From assembly GCA_002372465.1 (NCBI GenBank), contig DFGW01000088.1, positions 1 to 14,399 of the forward strand: a stretch of DNA of 14,399 nucleotides, read 5' to 3'. The translations under genes were made by a program, and so were the position numbers. How positions within the stretch are numbered: position 1 is the first letter of the stretch; each line of letters starts with the position of its first letter. Under the pieces are notes generated by a model. That model searched no databases. It saw only the letters and a list, made by a program, of their open reading frames with translations, and was not told the origin of the DNA. The stretch comes from Butyrivibrio sp. UBA3740. Lineage in GTDB: Bacteria > Bacillota > Clostridia > Lachnospirales > Lachnospiraceae. This document shows, piece after piece, positions 7,245 to 13,832 of the stretch.

Positions 7245-7406
7245 ACCTTAAGTCTGATTGGGGAATCAGATGAAAGGGAACTCACAAGTTCGGCCCTGTA
7301 CTTTTGGTTTAGCGGCGGCTCAATGCCCTCCCTGAAACACGTACAGGGCCATACTTATGTGGCTCTGTATAGCAGCCACATACCATTGAATATCAAAGGA
7401 GACATC
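7245..7406 (+). promoter_or_regulatory. Structured 162-bp spacer between dnaD-like and loader genes
   Basis: Three strong inverted repeats fill most of this spacer. Hairpin 1 is TCTGATT (7253-7259) with AATCAGA (7264-7270), loop GGGG. Hairpin 2 is GGCCCTGTAC (7292-7301) with GTACAGGGCC (7341-7350), a perfect 10-bp stem. Its 39-base loop can pair further: GTTT (7307-7310) with AAAC (7335-7338), then a stem with two C-C mismatches closed by GGC/GCC around TCAAT. Hairpin 3 is TATGTGGCT (7356-7364) with AGCCACATA (7374-7382), a perfect 9-bp stem ending 13 bases before the loader's AAAGGAG. None has a T-tract, so these are not ordinary terminators. I recognise no known riboswitch. It may be an mRNA processing or stability element, a translation control leader, a small RNA or a palindromic repeat. 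Confidence 0.55.
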
Positions 7407-8387
7407 ATGGCTCTTACCAATGCACAGTATGACAGCATAATGCATGAATATGAAGAAAGACGTTCTCTACACAGGCAGGAACTGGAGGAGAGACTTCAGA
7501 GCGTCTACGATAACGTAGACGGCTATAAAGAGCTGGACGATCAGACAGCCTCCGCCAGTGTTGAGTTTGGCAAAAGACTTCTTTCCGGAGAGCGACTTGA
7601 CCGGAGTCTTTTAAAAAAGCAATTGGCTGAACTTGCAAGGCAGAAGTCGGTTCTTTTATCAGAGGCCGGCTACTCTTCTGATTATCTGGACATGGGTTAC
7701 ACCTGCCAGGACTGTAAGGACACCGGATATATCGGCAATGAAAAGTGTCATTGCTTTAAGCAAAAGATCATTGAAACCCTTTATGACAAGTCCAATCTCA
7801 GGGCCCTTACCAGATCCAACAACTTCAGAAAAATGTCTGATGAGTATTATCAGGGCGAGGATTTAAAGAGATTCATAGGTGCCCGTAAGGCTGCTGAAGA
7901 TTTTATAAATAATTTCGACCACGACTACCAAAATTTATTTATTTATGGTACAGTAGGGACTGGTAAATCCTTCCTGTCAATATGTGTAGCAGACGAACTG
8001 CTTAAGAAGGGGCATTCAGTCATCTATTTCAGCTCAATCGGACTGTTTGAGATGATTGCAGAAAGCACATTTGACTATAAGGCCAAGGATGAGCTCAGAG
8101 CTCTGTATGAAGACATATACAACTGTGAGCTGCTCATAATAGACGACCTTGGTTCAGAGAGAATAACCAATCTGGTTACATCAGAGTTGTTCTCACTTTT
8201 AAATGAGAGGGATAATCGCAAAAAATCTACGATAATTACCACAAACTTTTCGCTTGAGGGATTACAACAAACATATTCGGACCGTATCTTTTCACGGATC
8301 ACCAGTAACTTCAGGGTGCTCAAACTGTCCGGACCGGATATCAGAAACAAGAAGAAAATCGCCAAAAAAGAAAGCGAGGAATTTTGA
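7407..8387 (+). CDS. DnaC/DnaI-like helicase loader ATPase
   Basis: This AAA+ protein of the DnaC/DnaI/IstB group probably loads the replicative helicase, working with the DnaD-family protein encoded just upstream. The 326 residues have a helical, charged N-terminal part (1-90). A probable zinc-binding motif follows, with Cys100, Cys103, Cys114 and Cys116 (YTCQDC, KCHCF). The ATPase domain has Walker A GTVGTGKS (181-188), Walker B LLIIDD (242-247), sensor I TTN (278-280) and the Arg-finger region SDRIFSRI (291-298). A lysine-rich tail ends the protein. The start is ATG 7407, with AAAGGAG 5 bases upstream. An in-frame ATG at 7323 lies inside hairpin 2 of the spacer and would add 28 unlikely residues. 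An IstB transposition helper is unlikely because no transposase is present. Confidence 0.88.
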   Translation: MALTNAQYDSIMHEYEERRSLHRQELEERLQSVYDNVDGYKELDDQTASASVEFGKRLLSGERLDRSLLKKQLAELARQKSVLLSEAGYSSDYLDMGYTCQDCKDTGYIGNEKCHCFKQKIIETLYDKSNLRALTRSNNFRKMSDEYYQGEDLKRFIGARKAAEDFINNFDHDYQNLFIYGTVGTGKSFLSICVADELLKKGHSVIYFSSIGLFEMIAESTFDYKAKDELRALYEDIYNCELLIIDDLGSERITNLVTSELFSLLNERDNRKKSTIITTNFSLEGLQQTYSDRIFSRITSNFRVLKLSGPDIRNKKKIAKKESEEF

Positions 8388-8389
8388 TA

Positions 8390-9604
8390 ATGTCAAAGAG
8401 AGAAGAGAAGCGTAATCTGGAGACCATCCCTGTCGGGTCCCTGGGCATGATTCCCTTAAAGGGTACCAGACCACTTGCAGAGAAGGTTGATTACTATCTC
8501 GTCAAGTGGAGAGCTGAAAGAGAGAATGAGCACAAGGGCAGCCTTGCATTTACAGGTTATGAGCGCCCCACTTATATTCTTGATGCTGAGATTCCAAGAT
8601 TTGGAACAGGCGAAGCCAAAGGCGTAATCAAGACTTCTGTCAGAGGTGATGACCTCTATCTTCTGGTAGATGTATGTAACTATTCTGAGACCTATTCACT
8701 TTTTGGTCAGATCAATCACATGTCTCCTGATGATCACTATCAGGATCTTAAGAGAATCATTGCCGCTGTAGGTGGTAAGGCAAGAAGGATAACCGTCATC
8801 ATGCCATTCCTCTACGAGTCAAGGCAGCACAAGAGAAGTTCCCGTGAATCACTGGATTGTGCAATCGCTCTTCAGGAGCTTGTAAATATGGGTGTTGATA
8901 ACATCATCACCTTTGATGCCCACGATGCCCGCGTACAGAACGCAATTCCTCTCAACGGATTTGAGACTGTCCGCACCACATATCAGTTTATTAAAGCTCT
9001 TCTTAGAAATGTCTGGGATCTCCAGATCGATTCAGAGCATATGATGGTTATCTCACCTGATGAAGGCGGAATGAGCCGTGCTATATATCTTGCTTCAGTT
9101 CTTGGACTGGACGTAGGAATGTTCTACAAAAGGCGTGACTACACTCAGGTTGTGGATGGAAGAAACCCTATCGTATCCCACGAATTCCTGGGAAGCAGCG
9201 TAGAGGGCAAGTCAGTTATCATTGTCGATGACATGATCTCCTCCGGTGAGAGCATGATCGATGTAGCCAGAGCTCTTAAGGAGCGCAAGGCTGCCAGAAT
9301 CTATGCATTTTCAACCTTTGGTCTGTTCACCAGTGGCCTGGAAGTATTCGACAAGGCCCACGAAGAGGGACTCATTGACAAGGTTCTTACCACAAACCTT
9401 ATCTATCAGACTCCTGAGCTTCTTTCAAGAGACTGGTACATCAGCTGCGATATGAGCAAATACATCGCATACCTGATCGATACACTTAACCACGATGCCT
9501 CTATCAGCGATCTTCTGAATCCTGTAGAGCGTATCAACAACATCATCGAGCGCTACAAGAGCGGAGAGCTCAGAGCCTCCATGGAAGCAGAGAAAAAAGG
9601 TTAA
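8390..9604 (+). CDS. prs: Ribose-phosphate pyrophosphokinase (PRPP synthetase), long form
   Basis: The enzyme makes PRPP from ribose-5-phosphate and ATP, feeding purine, pyrimidine, histidine, tryptophan and NAD synthesis. The 404 residues exceed the usual length of about 315. About 65 come as an N-terminal extension, with further insertions. Family blocks are recognisable: RFGTGE...SVRGDDLYLL (70-92), PFLYESRQHKR (139-149), TFDAHDARVQ (174-183), SPDEGGMSRA (222-231) and the PRPP loop VIIVDDMISSGES (276-288). The loop differs from the usual DDMIDTAGT. The start is ATG 8390, two bases after the loader stop, with GAGGA (8376-8380) 9 bases upstream inside that gene. A TTG at 8384 is too close to the same site. 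The spacing suggests coupling to the loader. A hairpin terminator follows. Confidence 0.9.
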   Translation: MSKREEKRNLETIPVGSLGMIPLKGTRPLAEKVDYYLVKWRAERENEHKGSLAFTGYERPTYILDAEIPRFGTGEAKGVIKTSVRGDDLYLLVDVCNYSETYSLFGQINHMSPDDHYQDLKRIIAAVGGKARRITVIMPFLYESRQHKRSSRESLDCAIALQELVNMGVDNIITFDAHDARVQNAIPLNGFETVRTTYQFIKALLRNVWDLQIDSEHMMVISPDEGGMSRAIYLASVLGLDVGMFYKRRDYTQVVDGRNPIVSHEFLGSSVEGKSVIIVDDMISSGESMIDVARALKERKAARIYAFSTFGLFTSGLEVFDKAHEEGLIDKVLTTNLIYQTPELLSRDWYISCDMSKYIAYLIDTLNHDASISDLLNPVERINNIIERYKSGELRASMEAEKKG

Positions 9605-9615
9605 ATCATACAATA

Positions 9616-9650
9616 AGCCCCAGATCACAGCGATCTGGGGCTATTATTAT
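9616..9650. terminator. Bidirectional terminator between prs and the HAD gene
   Basis: AGCCCCAGATC (9616-9626) and GATCTGGGGCT (9632-9642) form a perfect 11-bp stem with loop ACAGC. On the plus strand ATTATTAT follows, and on the minus strand TATTG follows. The hairpin lies between the convergent prs and HAD genes and can serve both. Confidence 0.9.
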
Positions 9651-10301
9651 CTAATATTCTATCAGTTCTTTTATATCAAGCAGCTTGTCGACACGGGCAT
9701 AGAGCTTCTTACGGAGTTCTTCATCAGGCTCTGTCAGGTCAGGCACCATGATCACGTTACAGCCGGCAAGGTAGGCGCTGGTGACTCCGTTGGGGGAATC
9801 TTCTACAGCGAAGGTTTCCTTGGGGTCAAGTGAAAGCTGCTCGCAGGCATATGCATAGATGTCAGGGGCAGGCTTTCCAAGCTTTACCATATCGGAACAG
9901 ATTATTCTGTCAAAGTGATCGAAAAGTCCAAGCTTTAGAAGATAGCCCTTAGTTCGTTCATAGTCGTTAGCTGTGGCAATACATGTAAGAATGCCATGTT
10001 CCCGAAGCCAGACCAGTATCTCTTTTGCCCCGGGCTTTAGTGGTATCCCGTTCTCTGCAAGAATGTCAGCCACAAGCTTTTTCCTGTACTCTCTCACTTC
10101 ATTGTAGTCAAAATCTTCCCCGAACCACTCCTTGAAACGCTGGGGCGCAAAGGGCCGTCCCAATGACCTGAGCTCCAAGGGCATCCAGGGTTCCATCTCA
10201 TATCCAAAGTGAGCCAGGGCCTCAGGCCAGGCTGTCTGGTAGAATTTTTCCGTGTCAGTTAATGTTCCGTCCAGGTCAAAGATGACCGCTTTAATGTCCA
10301 T
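9651..10301 (-). CDS. HAD-superfamily hydrolase (sugar phosphatase / beta-phosphoglucomutase-like)
   Basis: A cytoplasmic HAD phosphatase or phosphomutase of subfamily I; the substrate is not predictable. The 216 residues contain motif I DLDGTLTDTE (9-18), with the nucleophile Asp9 and the acid/base Asp11. A helical cap follows (about 20-85), then motif II TAND, motif III KLGKPAPDIY and motif IV VEDSPNGVTSA. This set fits the phosphoglycolate phosphatase / beta-phosphoglucomutase branch. The start is ATG 10301, with GGAG 7 bases upstream; ATG 10307 also fits the frame but leaves almost no spacing. A further in-frame ATG at 10334 lies inside the hairpin that ends the preceding LUD gene and is unlikely. 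The gene is on the same strand as the LUD gene and convergent with prs. Confidence 0.88.
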   Translation of the reverse strand: MDIKAVIFDLDGTLTDTEKFYQTAWPEALAHFGYEMEPWMPLELRSLGRPFAPQRFKEWFGEDFDYNEVREYRKKLVADILAENGIPLKPGAKEILVWLREHGILTCIATANDYERTKGYLLKLGLFDHFDRIICSDMVKLGKPAPDIYAYACEQLSLDPKETFAVEDSPNGVTSAYLAGCNVIMVPDLTEPDEELRKKLYARVDKLLDIKELIEY

Positions 10302-10316
10302 ATCCATACTCCATCG

Positions 10317-10355
10317 CAAAGAATAACCAGCCATGCATTTTCATGGTAGGCTGGT
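10317..10355 (-). terminator. Hairpin after the LUD-domain gene
   Basis: ACCAGCC (10326-10332) pairs with GGCTGGT (10349-10355), with a small inner ATG/CAT stem. On the minus strand it is followed by TTATTCTTT, so it can terminate transcription from the LUD gene. The HAD gene then needs read-through or a promoter I cannot see. Confidence 0.65.
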
Positions 10356-10375
10356 CATTCATATTTTTATTCTTT

Positions 10376-11005
10376 TTAGAACCCTAAGTTGTCATTAACC
10401 AGGATAACATGAATTCTGTCGGCGTGTCTTGAATACCTTGTTATCAGGAACTGACAGCAGATAGTGTCCGGCGACTTACAGTCCATGCACTTTCCTGTCT
10501 TGGCGCAGGGTGTATTAAGACCAAAGCGCTGCACATTTATGGGAGCTGCCACATTCCTTGCCCTCTTCATGGCACTGTCCAGATCCGGGCATATCTTGTT
10601 CATGCCCACAATGAAAAGAACTTTCTTCGGTCCCTGGGCTATAGCCGAAACCCTGTTGGCATTACCATCTATATTTACAAGTATGCCATCGTCTGTCATG
10701 GCATTGGCGCTGGAAATAAAGAAGTCTGCGTCGTATGCAGCCAGCATTGCTGCTCTTTTATCCTCATAGGCATCTCTGTCTATGAAGTTATAATCCCCTG
10801 TCTTAAGTATTTCCACAAGCCCGATCTCATGGGCGCTCATGGCACCTCCCATGGTTACAGAGCTCTTTTCCGGAATAAGTTCCATGGCCTTTTGCATTGC
10901 CTCAGCCTTGGTTGCTGCGTAATACCCCTTCATATTCCTGGACTCAAGACCCTTTATTACAGTCTGTGCCAGAAGTTCATTTCTTTTAAATACCACATCA
11001 TTCAT
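10376..11005 (-). CDS. LUD-domain protein (LutC/YkgG-like, DUF162)
   Basis: The protein belongs to the LUD family, named for lactate utilisation proteins such as LutC; stand-alone members like this one have no firm function. The 209 residues carry GGAMSAHEIGL (53-63) and the long conserved block SANAMTDDGILVNIDGNANRVSAIAQGPKKVLFIVGMNKI (99-138). The C-terminal part has a cysteine cluster (Cys167, 173, 176, 183, 184), suggesting metal or Fe-S binding. The start ATG has a perfect AGGAGG (11014-11019) 8 bases upstream. The gene follows the membrane protein gene by 38 bases on the same strand, so the two may share a transcript. No LutA/LutB-type partner is in the window, so lactate oxidation should not be assumed. 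Confidence 0.85.
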   Translation of the reverse strand: MNDVVFKRNELLAQTVIKGLESRNMKGYYAATKAEAMQKAMELIPEKSSVTMGGAMSAHEIGLVEILKTGDYNFIDRDAYEDKRAAMLAAYDADFFISSANAMTDDGILVNIDGNANRVSAIAQGPKKVLFIVGMNKICPDLDSAMKRARNVAAPINVQRFGLNTPCAKTGKCMDCKSPDTICCQFLITRYSRHADRIHVILVNDNLGF

Positions 11006-11043
11006 GCCCTTTACCTCCTACATAAAAATTCATCTCTCTGCCA

Positions 11044-11565
11044 TTACTGCGCATTCCCGGGTCCTTGACCCTGGCCACCCTGTGGACCCATTCCGGGAAC
11101 ATTGTACTTCTTCATAACGCTCTTCATAAATATAGGTTGAACAAAAAATATCAGAACAAAAGCAGCCGCAAAGCAAATGATCAGGGATGGAAAAAACATT
11201 CCCCAGTAATTTGGCTGTGCCATTCCGCCGCTTTGCATGATGATCATCCTGTATGCAAAATACACCATGGCTGCTGTGATAATCGGCGTATAAATAAGGT
11301 CAAAGATGAAGGTCTCTAAAAATCTTGCCTTGACAGTTCCCCTCTCAAATCCTGCCTTCTCCCGAGCACCTTCCGCCAATTTCCCCACGGGAATTATAAA
11401 TCCGATAAGGAGACTTATGACGGAGCTCACAACAAATCCAACAAGGAATCCTATCGGCGTAAAATGTCCGGAAGAAAGTGTACCTACAAGGGATAGACAA
11501 AGGCTCATCGTAATACCCATTCTTACAGACATAGCTCTTCCAACATTCTTCATCATCTCTTCCAT
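11044..11565 (-). CDS. Small four-TM membrane protein, possibly DUF2798-like
   Basis: A 173-residue integral membrane protein of unknown function. Four hydrophobic segments can be seen at about 12-31, 38-60, 87-108 and 122-145. The first pair (MGITMSLCLSLVGTLSSGHF, then GFLVGFVVSSVISLLIGFIIP) is echoed loosely in the second, suggesting an internal duplication. This resembles DUF2798-type proteins, but that is from memory. The tail is rich in Gly, Gln and Pro (GMGPQGGQGQGPGNAQ). The start is ATG 11565, with AGGAGA 8 bases upstream; a GTG at 11586 would place that ribosome site inside the coding region. An extended -10 promoter lies upstream, and the LUD gene follows 38 bases downstream. Confidence 0.75.
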   Translation of the reverse strand: MEEMMKNVGRAMSVRMGITMSLCLSLVGTLSSGHFTPIGFLVGFVVSSVISLLIGFIIPVGKLAEGAREKAGFERGTVKARFLETFIFDLIYTPIITAAMVYFAYRMIIMQSGGMAQPNYWGMFFPSLIICFAAAFVLIFFVQPIFMKSVMKKYNVPGMGPQGGQGQGPGNAQ

Positions 11566-11610
11566 AAGACTTATCTCCTTTTTCACAGGGAATAATTATA
11601 CGTTTATCTG

Positions 11611-11640
11611 ATTATAACATTCTCTGAGCTTCTCCCACAA
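11611..11640 (-). promoter_or_regulatory. Likely promoter of the membrane protein / LUD genes
   Basis: TGTTATAAT (11611-11619 read leftward) is a perfect extended -10. TTGTGG (11635-11640) is a plausible -35 at 18-base spacing. A second TATAAT occurs at 11595-11600. The element lies between the protease terminator and the membrane protein start, about 46 bases before the ATG. Confidence 0.55.
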
Positions 11641-11654
11641 TCTTTACCATTAAT

Positions 11655-11694
11655 AACAAGAAAACCGCGGATAGGATTGTACCTGTCCGCGGTT
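11655..11694 (-). terminator. Terminator of the HtrA-type protease gene
   Basis: AACCGCGGA (11663-11671) and TCCGCGGTT (11686-11694) form a 9-bp perfect stem, extended by AGG/CCT past one mismatch. On the minus strand the run TTTTCTTGTTATT overlaps and follows the stem. It lies about 45 bases after the protease stop. Confidence 0.88.
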
Positions 11695-11737
11695 CGTATA
11701 GTATGACGAACACTGCTACTTATTTGCCGAATACTTA

Positions 11738-13366
11738 TCAGTGGCCGCCACTACCTTCCTGTCCCTGCTGTGGCTGACCGCCCTTATTGCCGGGCATTGC
11801 AGGCTGCTGAGCTCCGTCGTACTGTTCAGCAGAACCATCCTCTCCTGCATTTGAATCCGTGTTGCCTTTTGAAATATCTGAGGAATAGCTCAGAGTAACT
11901 GTGTACTCCTGCTCCACATATTCGCTTCCGTTCTGTCTCATTACTTTTATAGTAACGTCAGTTCCGGCTTCATAATACTGAAGTCTTGTCTGAAGGTCAT
12001 CCATTGATGTGATCTCTACACCCTCAAACTCTGTAATTACATCGCCCTTCTGGATTCCAGCATTCTTAGCACCGCTTCCTTCAGAAACTTCTGCAACGTA
12101 CACGCCCTGAGGAATTCCGTAGTATGCGGAAACATCTGATGTAACACTTACGCCTGAGATTCCGATGTATCCACGGTCTTCAGCTGAAACCTTGATCATG
12201 GTCTTCTCATTCATGAGCTTGTCGATGATAGGCTTTGCTACTGAAATCGGGATTGCATATCCCATACCCTCGATGGTGTCACCACCGATCTTGTTGGAGT
12301 TGATTCCGATTACCTCGCCCTGGAGGTTAAGAAGAGCTCCACCTGAGTTACCGGGGTTGATGGCTGCATCAGTCTGAATAAAGGTCTGAGTAGTACCCTC
12401 TGAAATCTCAACCTCACGATTCAAAGCTGAGATAACACCTGTGGTAACTGACTGGCCGTATCCAAGAGCATTACCGATTGCTATGGCCGGCTCACCAAGT
12501 GTAAGAGCATCGCTGTCACCAAGGGTTGCTATCTTGATAGCGTCTTTGGTATCTGATGAAATGTCATCCAGCATTACTGCGATAACAGCAAGATCCATTG
12601 TTGAATCTGTTCCTTTTACAACTGCCTCAACAGTGGTGTCGTCAGCAAAAATAACTTCCAGAGAATCTGCACCCTCAACTACGTGGTAGTTGGTTGCAAT
12701 AAGAAGCTCTGAGTCGTTCTCACCAACAATGATTCCACTTCCTGATGCCTGAGCTTCTTCCTGCTGAACATAGCCGAAGTAACTGGCTGATGCTGTATAG
12801 TTGTTGTGGATGATGACCATTGCCGGCATAACTTCTTTAACTACTGCAGTTACATCTGTAACCACTGCCATGGTCTCTCCGGTTACTGTTGTGGTCTCAA
12901 TGTCAGTATCATCAGCCCTCTCAATCACCTGAGGAATGTCATTATTTTCTGCAACAGACTCATTGGTGGTCTGCTCCTGGGTAGTAGCAACCTCATTTTC
13001 TGCACTTCCCATTCTTCTTGCAAAGGTATTGTAGGCAAAGCCTACACCTCCAACAACAAGAGCCAAAATGCAGATTGCTGCGATTACTGCAGCTGCTGTG
13101 TGTTTCTTTTTAACCGGAGCCTCCGGAGGAACTACGTTCCCTGCGCCATTTGCATTGTACTGATATGTTCCATAAGTTGGCTGACCATTCTGGTTGTAGT
13201 TGTAGCTTGTCTGTCCATAGGAATAACTTGGTGTGTAGTTACCGGTGTTATATGAATTATTAGGGGACTGAGTATTGTAGCCGCCCTGATTATTATATGG
13301 ATTATTCTGCCCACTATAACTGCCGCCACTATATGGATTGGAAACATTCTTATCATCTTCGTACAT
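11738..13366 (-). CDS. Membrane-anchored HtrA/DegP-type serine protease with PDZ domain
   Basis: HtrA proteases degrade or refold damaged proteins outside the membrane. The 542-residue protein starts with a low-complexity Asn/Tyr/Gly/Ser/Gln-rich cytoplasmic tail (about 8-75). KKKH (87-90) and one TM segment (about 91-112) form a signal anchor, placing the rest outside. A Thr/Glu-rich linker follows (about 120-165). The trypsin-like domain (about 170-385) has the triad His228 (TNYHVVEG), Asp258 (STMDLAV) and Ser341 (NPGNSGGALL). A PDZ domain (about 400-492, with GIQKGDVITEFEG) comes next, then a Gly/Gln/Pro-rich tail (about 500-542). The start ATG has GGAAGG 9 bases upstream. The gene has its own terminator and a 93-bp upstream gap. 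Members of this architecture in Firmicutes include HtrA, HtrB and YyxA; which one cannot be decided here. Confidence 0.93.
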   Translation of the reverse strand: MYEDDKNVSNPYSGGSYSGQNNPYNNQGGYNTQSPNNSYNTGNYTPSYSYGQTSYNYNQNGQPTYGTYQYNANGAGNVVPPEAPVKKKHTAAAVIAAICILALVVGGVGFAYNTFARRMGSAENEVATTQEQTTNESVAENNDIPQVIERADDTDIETTTVTGETMAVVTDVTAVVKEVMPAMVIIHNNYTASASYFGYVQQEEAQASGSGIIVGENDSELLIATNYHVVEGADSLEVIFADDTTVEAVVKGTDSTMDLAVIAVMLDDISSDTKDAIKIATLGDSDALTLGEPAIAIGNALGYGQSVTTGVISALNREVEISEGTTQTFIQTDAAINPGNSGGALLNLQGEVIGINSNKIGGDTIEGMGYAIPISVAKPIIDKLMNEKTMIKVSAEDRGYIGISGVSVTSDVSAYYGIPQGVYVAEVSEGSGAKNAGIQKGDVITEFEGVEITSMDDLQTRLQYYEAGTDVTIKVMRQNGSEYVEQEYTVTLSYSSDISKGNTDSNAGEDGSAEQYDGAQQPAMPGNKGGQPQQGQEGSGGH

Positions 13367-13400
13367 GATTTATTTCCTTCCTTTCATTTTTTATGGCTTT

Positions 13401-13409
13401 AGTATAGAT
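13401..13409 (-). promoter_or_regulatory. Possible -10 element of the protease gene
   Basis: TATACT (13401-13406 read leftward) lies 34 bases before the protease ATG, in an otherwise AT-rich 93-bp gap (13367-13459). No convincing -35 is seen. The short palindrome CTGTGACAG (13415-13423) sits just upstream and could be a regulator site. I see no CIRCE or CtsR-type site. Confidence 0.3.
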
Positions 13410-13459
13410 TTCATCTGTGACAGAATTGTGTTTTAATTCTTATATAAAAATTAACAAAT

Positions 13460-13732
13460 CTAATATTCGTCTTCCTCTATGACCTGTATTTCCATGTAGT
13501 CAAAAGAGATATCATCGATAAATGCGTCCTGTGTAAACCTGCATTTGGCGTGAATCTGGAAGTCCTTCACCGTGGTATCAAGCCAGATTGGCTTGGAAAG
13601 ATCCATCTCATAGCAGGCCTTCTCTATGGCATTCATTACCTTATGTGTTCTGGTGTCATAGGTTTCATCACAGACCACCATGTCCTTTACCAGGTGATTG
13701 TCTCTGACAAGGCGCACCCAAAGTCTAAACAT
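13460..13732 (-). CDS. Conserved-looking 90-residue protein of unknown function
   Basis: I do not recognise a functional family. The 90 residues start MFRLWVRLVRDNHLVKD and end in an acidic stretch (EVQ-like, then EEDEY). Two Cys (21 and 40) are not in a metal-binding pattern, and no signal peptide or TM segment is present. Composition is that of a small soluble alpha/beta protein. The ATG has GGAGG 7 bases upstream, and the reading frame is clean, so it is very likely a real gene. It sits between the galE terminator and the protease gene on the same strand. From memory, similar short proteins occur in Lachnospiraceae genomes, but I cannot confirm this. Confidence 0.72.
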   Translation of the reverse strand: MFRLWVRLVRDNHLVKDMVVCDETYDTRTHKVMNAIEKACYEMDLSKPIWLDTTVKDFQIHAKCRFTQDAFIDDISFDYMEIQVIEEDEY

Positions 13733-13764
13733 TTCATACCCTCCATATGTCTTTTGCTATGCTA

Positions 13765-13805
13765 AATATAAAATAAGAATGCTCACCATGCAAGCATGAT
13801 GAGCA
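13765..13805 (-). terminator. Terminator of galE
   Basis: TGCTCA (13780-13785) pairs with TGAGCA (13800-13805). CATGC (13787-13791) pairs with GCATG (13794-13798), with one mismatch between the stems. On the minus strand a T-rich run (TTCTTATTTTATATTT) follows. It is about 28 bases after the galE stop and is a strong intrinsic terminator. Confidence 0.88.
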
Positions 13806-13832
13806 CTCAGTAAGTCGCTTTATGTCTGTTTA

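Noticed and set aside
7253..7270. Hairpin after the dnaD-like gene as an intrinsic terminator
   Set aside because: A 7-bp stem with a GGGG loop is followed by TGAAAGGG, not a T-tract, so ordinary termination is unlikely.
7292..7350. Known riboswitch, T-box or SRP-type RNA in the intercistronic spacer
   Set aside because: I could not find the conserved core of any class I know (for example the cobalamin, c-di-GMP or THF cores). Only generic paired stems are visible.
7323..7406. N-terminal extension of the loader from ATG 7323
   Set aside because: The ATG sits inside the loop of hairpin 2 without a ribosome site, while ATG 7407 has AAAGGAG at 5 bases and fits the family N-terminus.
7407..8387. 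IstB-type transposition helper
   Set aside because: No IstA-like transposase or terminal repeats flank it, the N-terminal Cys motif is DnaI-like, and it follows a DnaD-family gene.
10376..11005. Lactate oxidation operon (lutABC)
   Set aside because: Only a stand-alone LUD protein is present, with no LutA or LutB partner, so the pathway cannot be assigned.
12806..13255. 149-codon plus-strand frame opposite the protease gene
   Set aside because: Cys- and Ser-rich translation of the complement of a low-complexity coding region; a shadow of the HtrA-type gene.
13780..13805. Palindrome between galE and the 90-residue gene as an operator
   Set aside because: The stem is followed by a T-rich run on the galE coding strand and directly follows the galE stop, so a terminator explains it.
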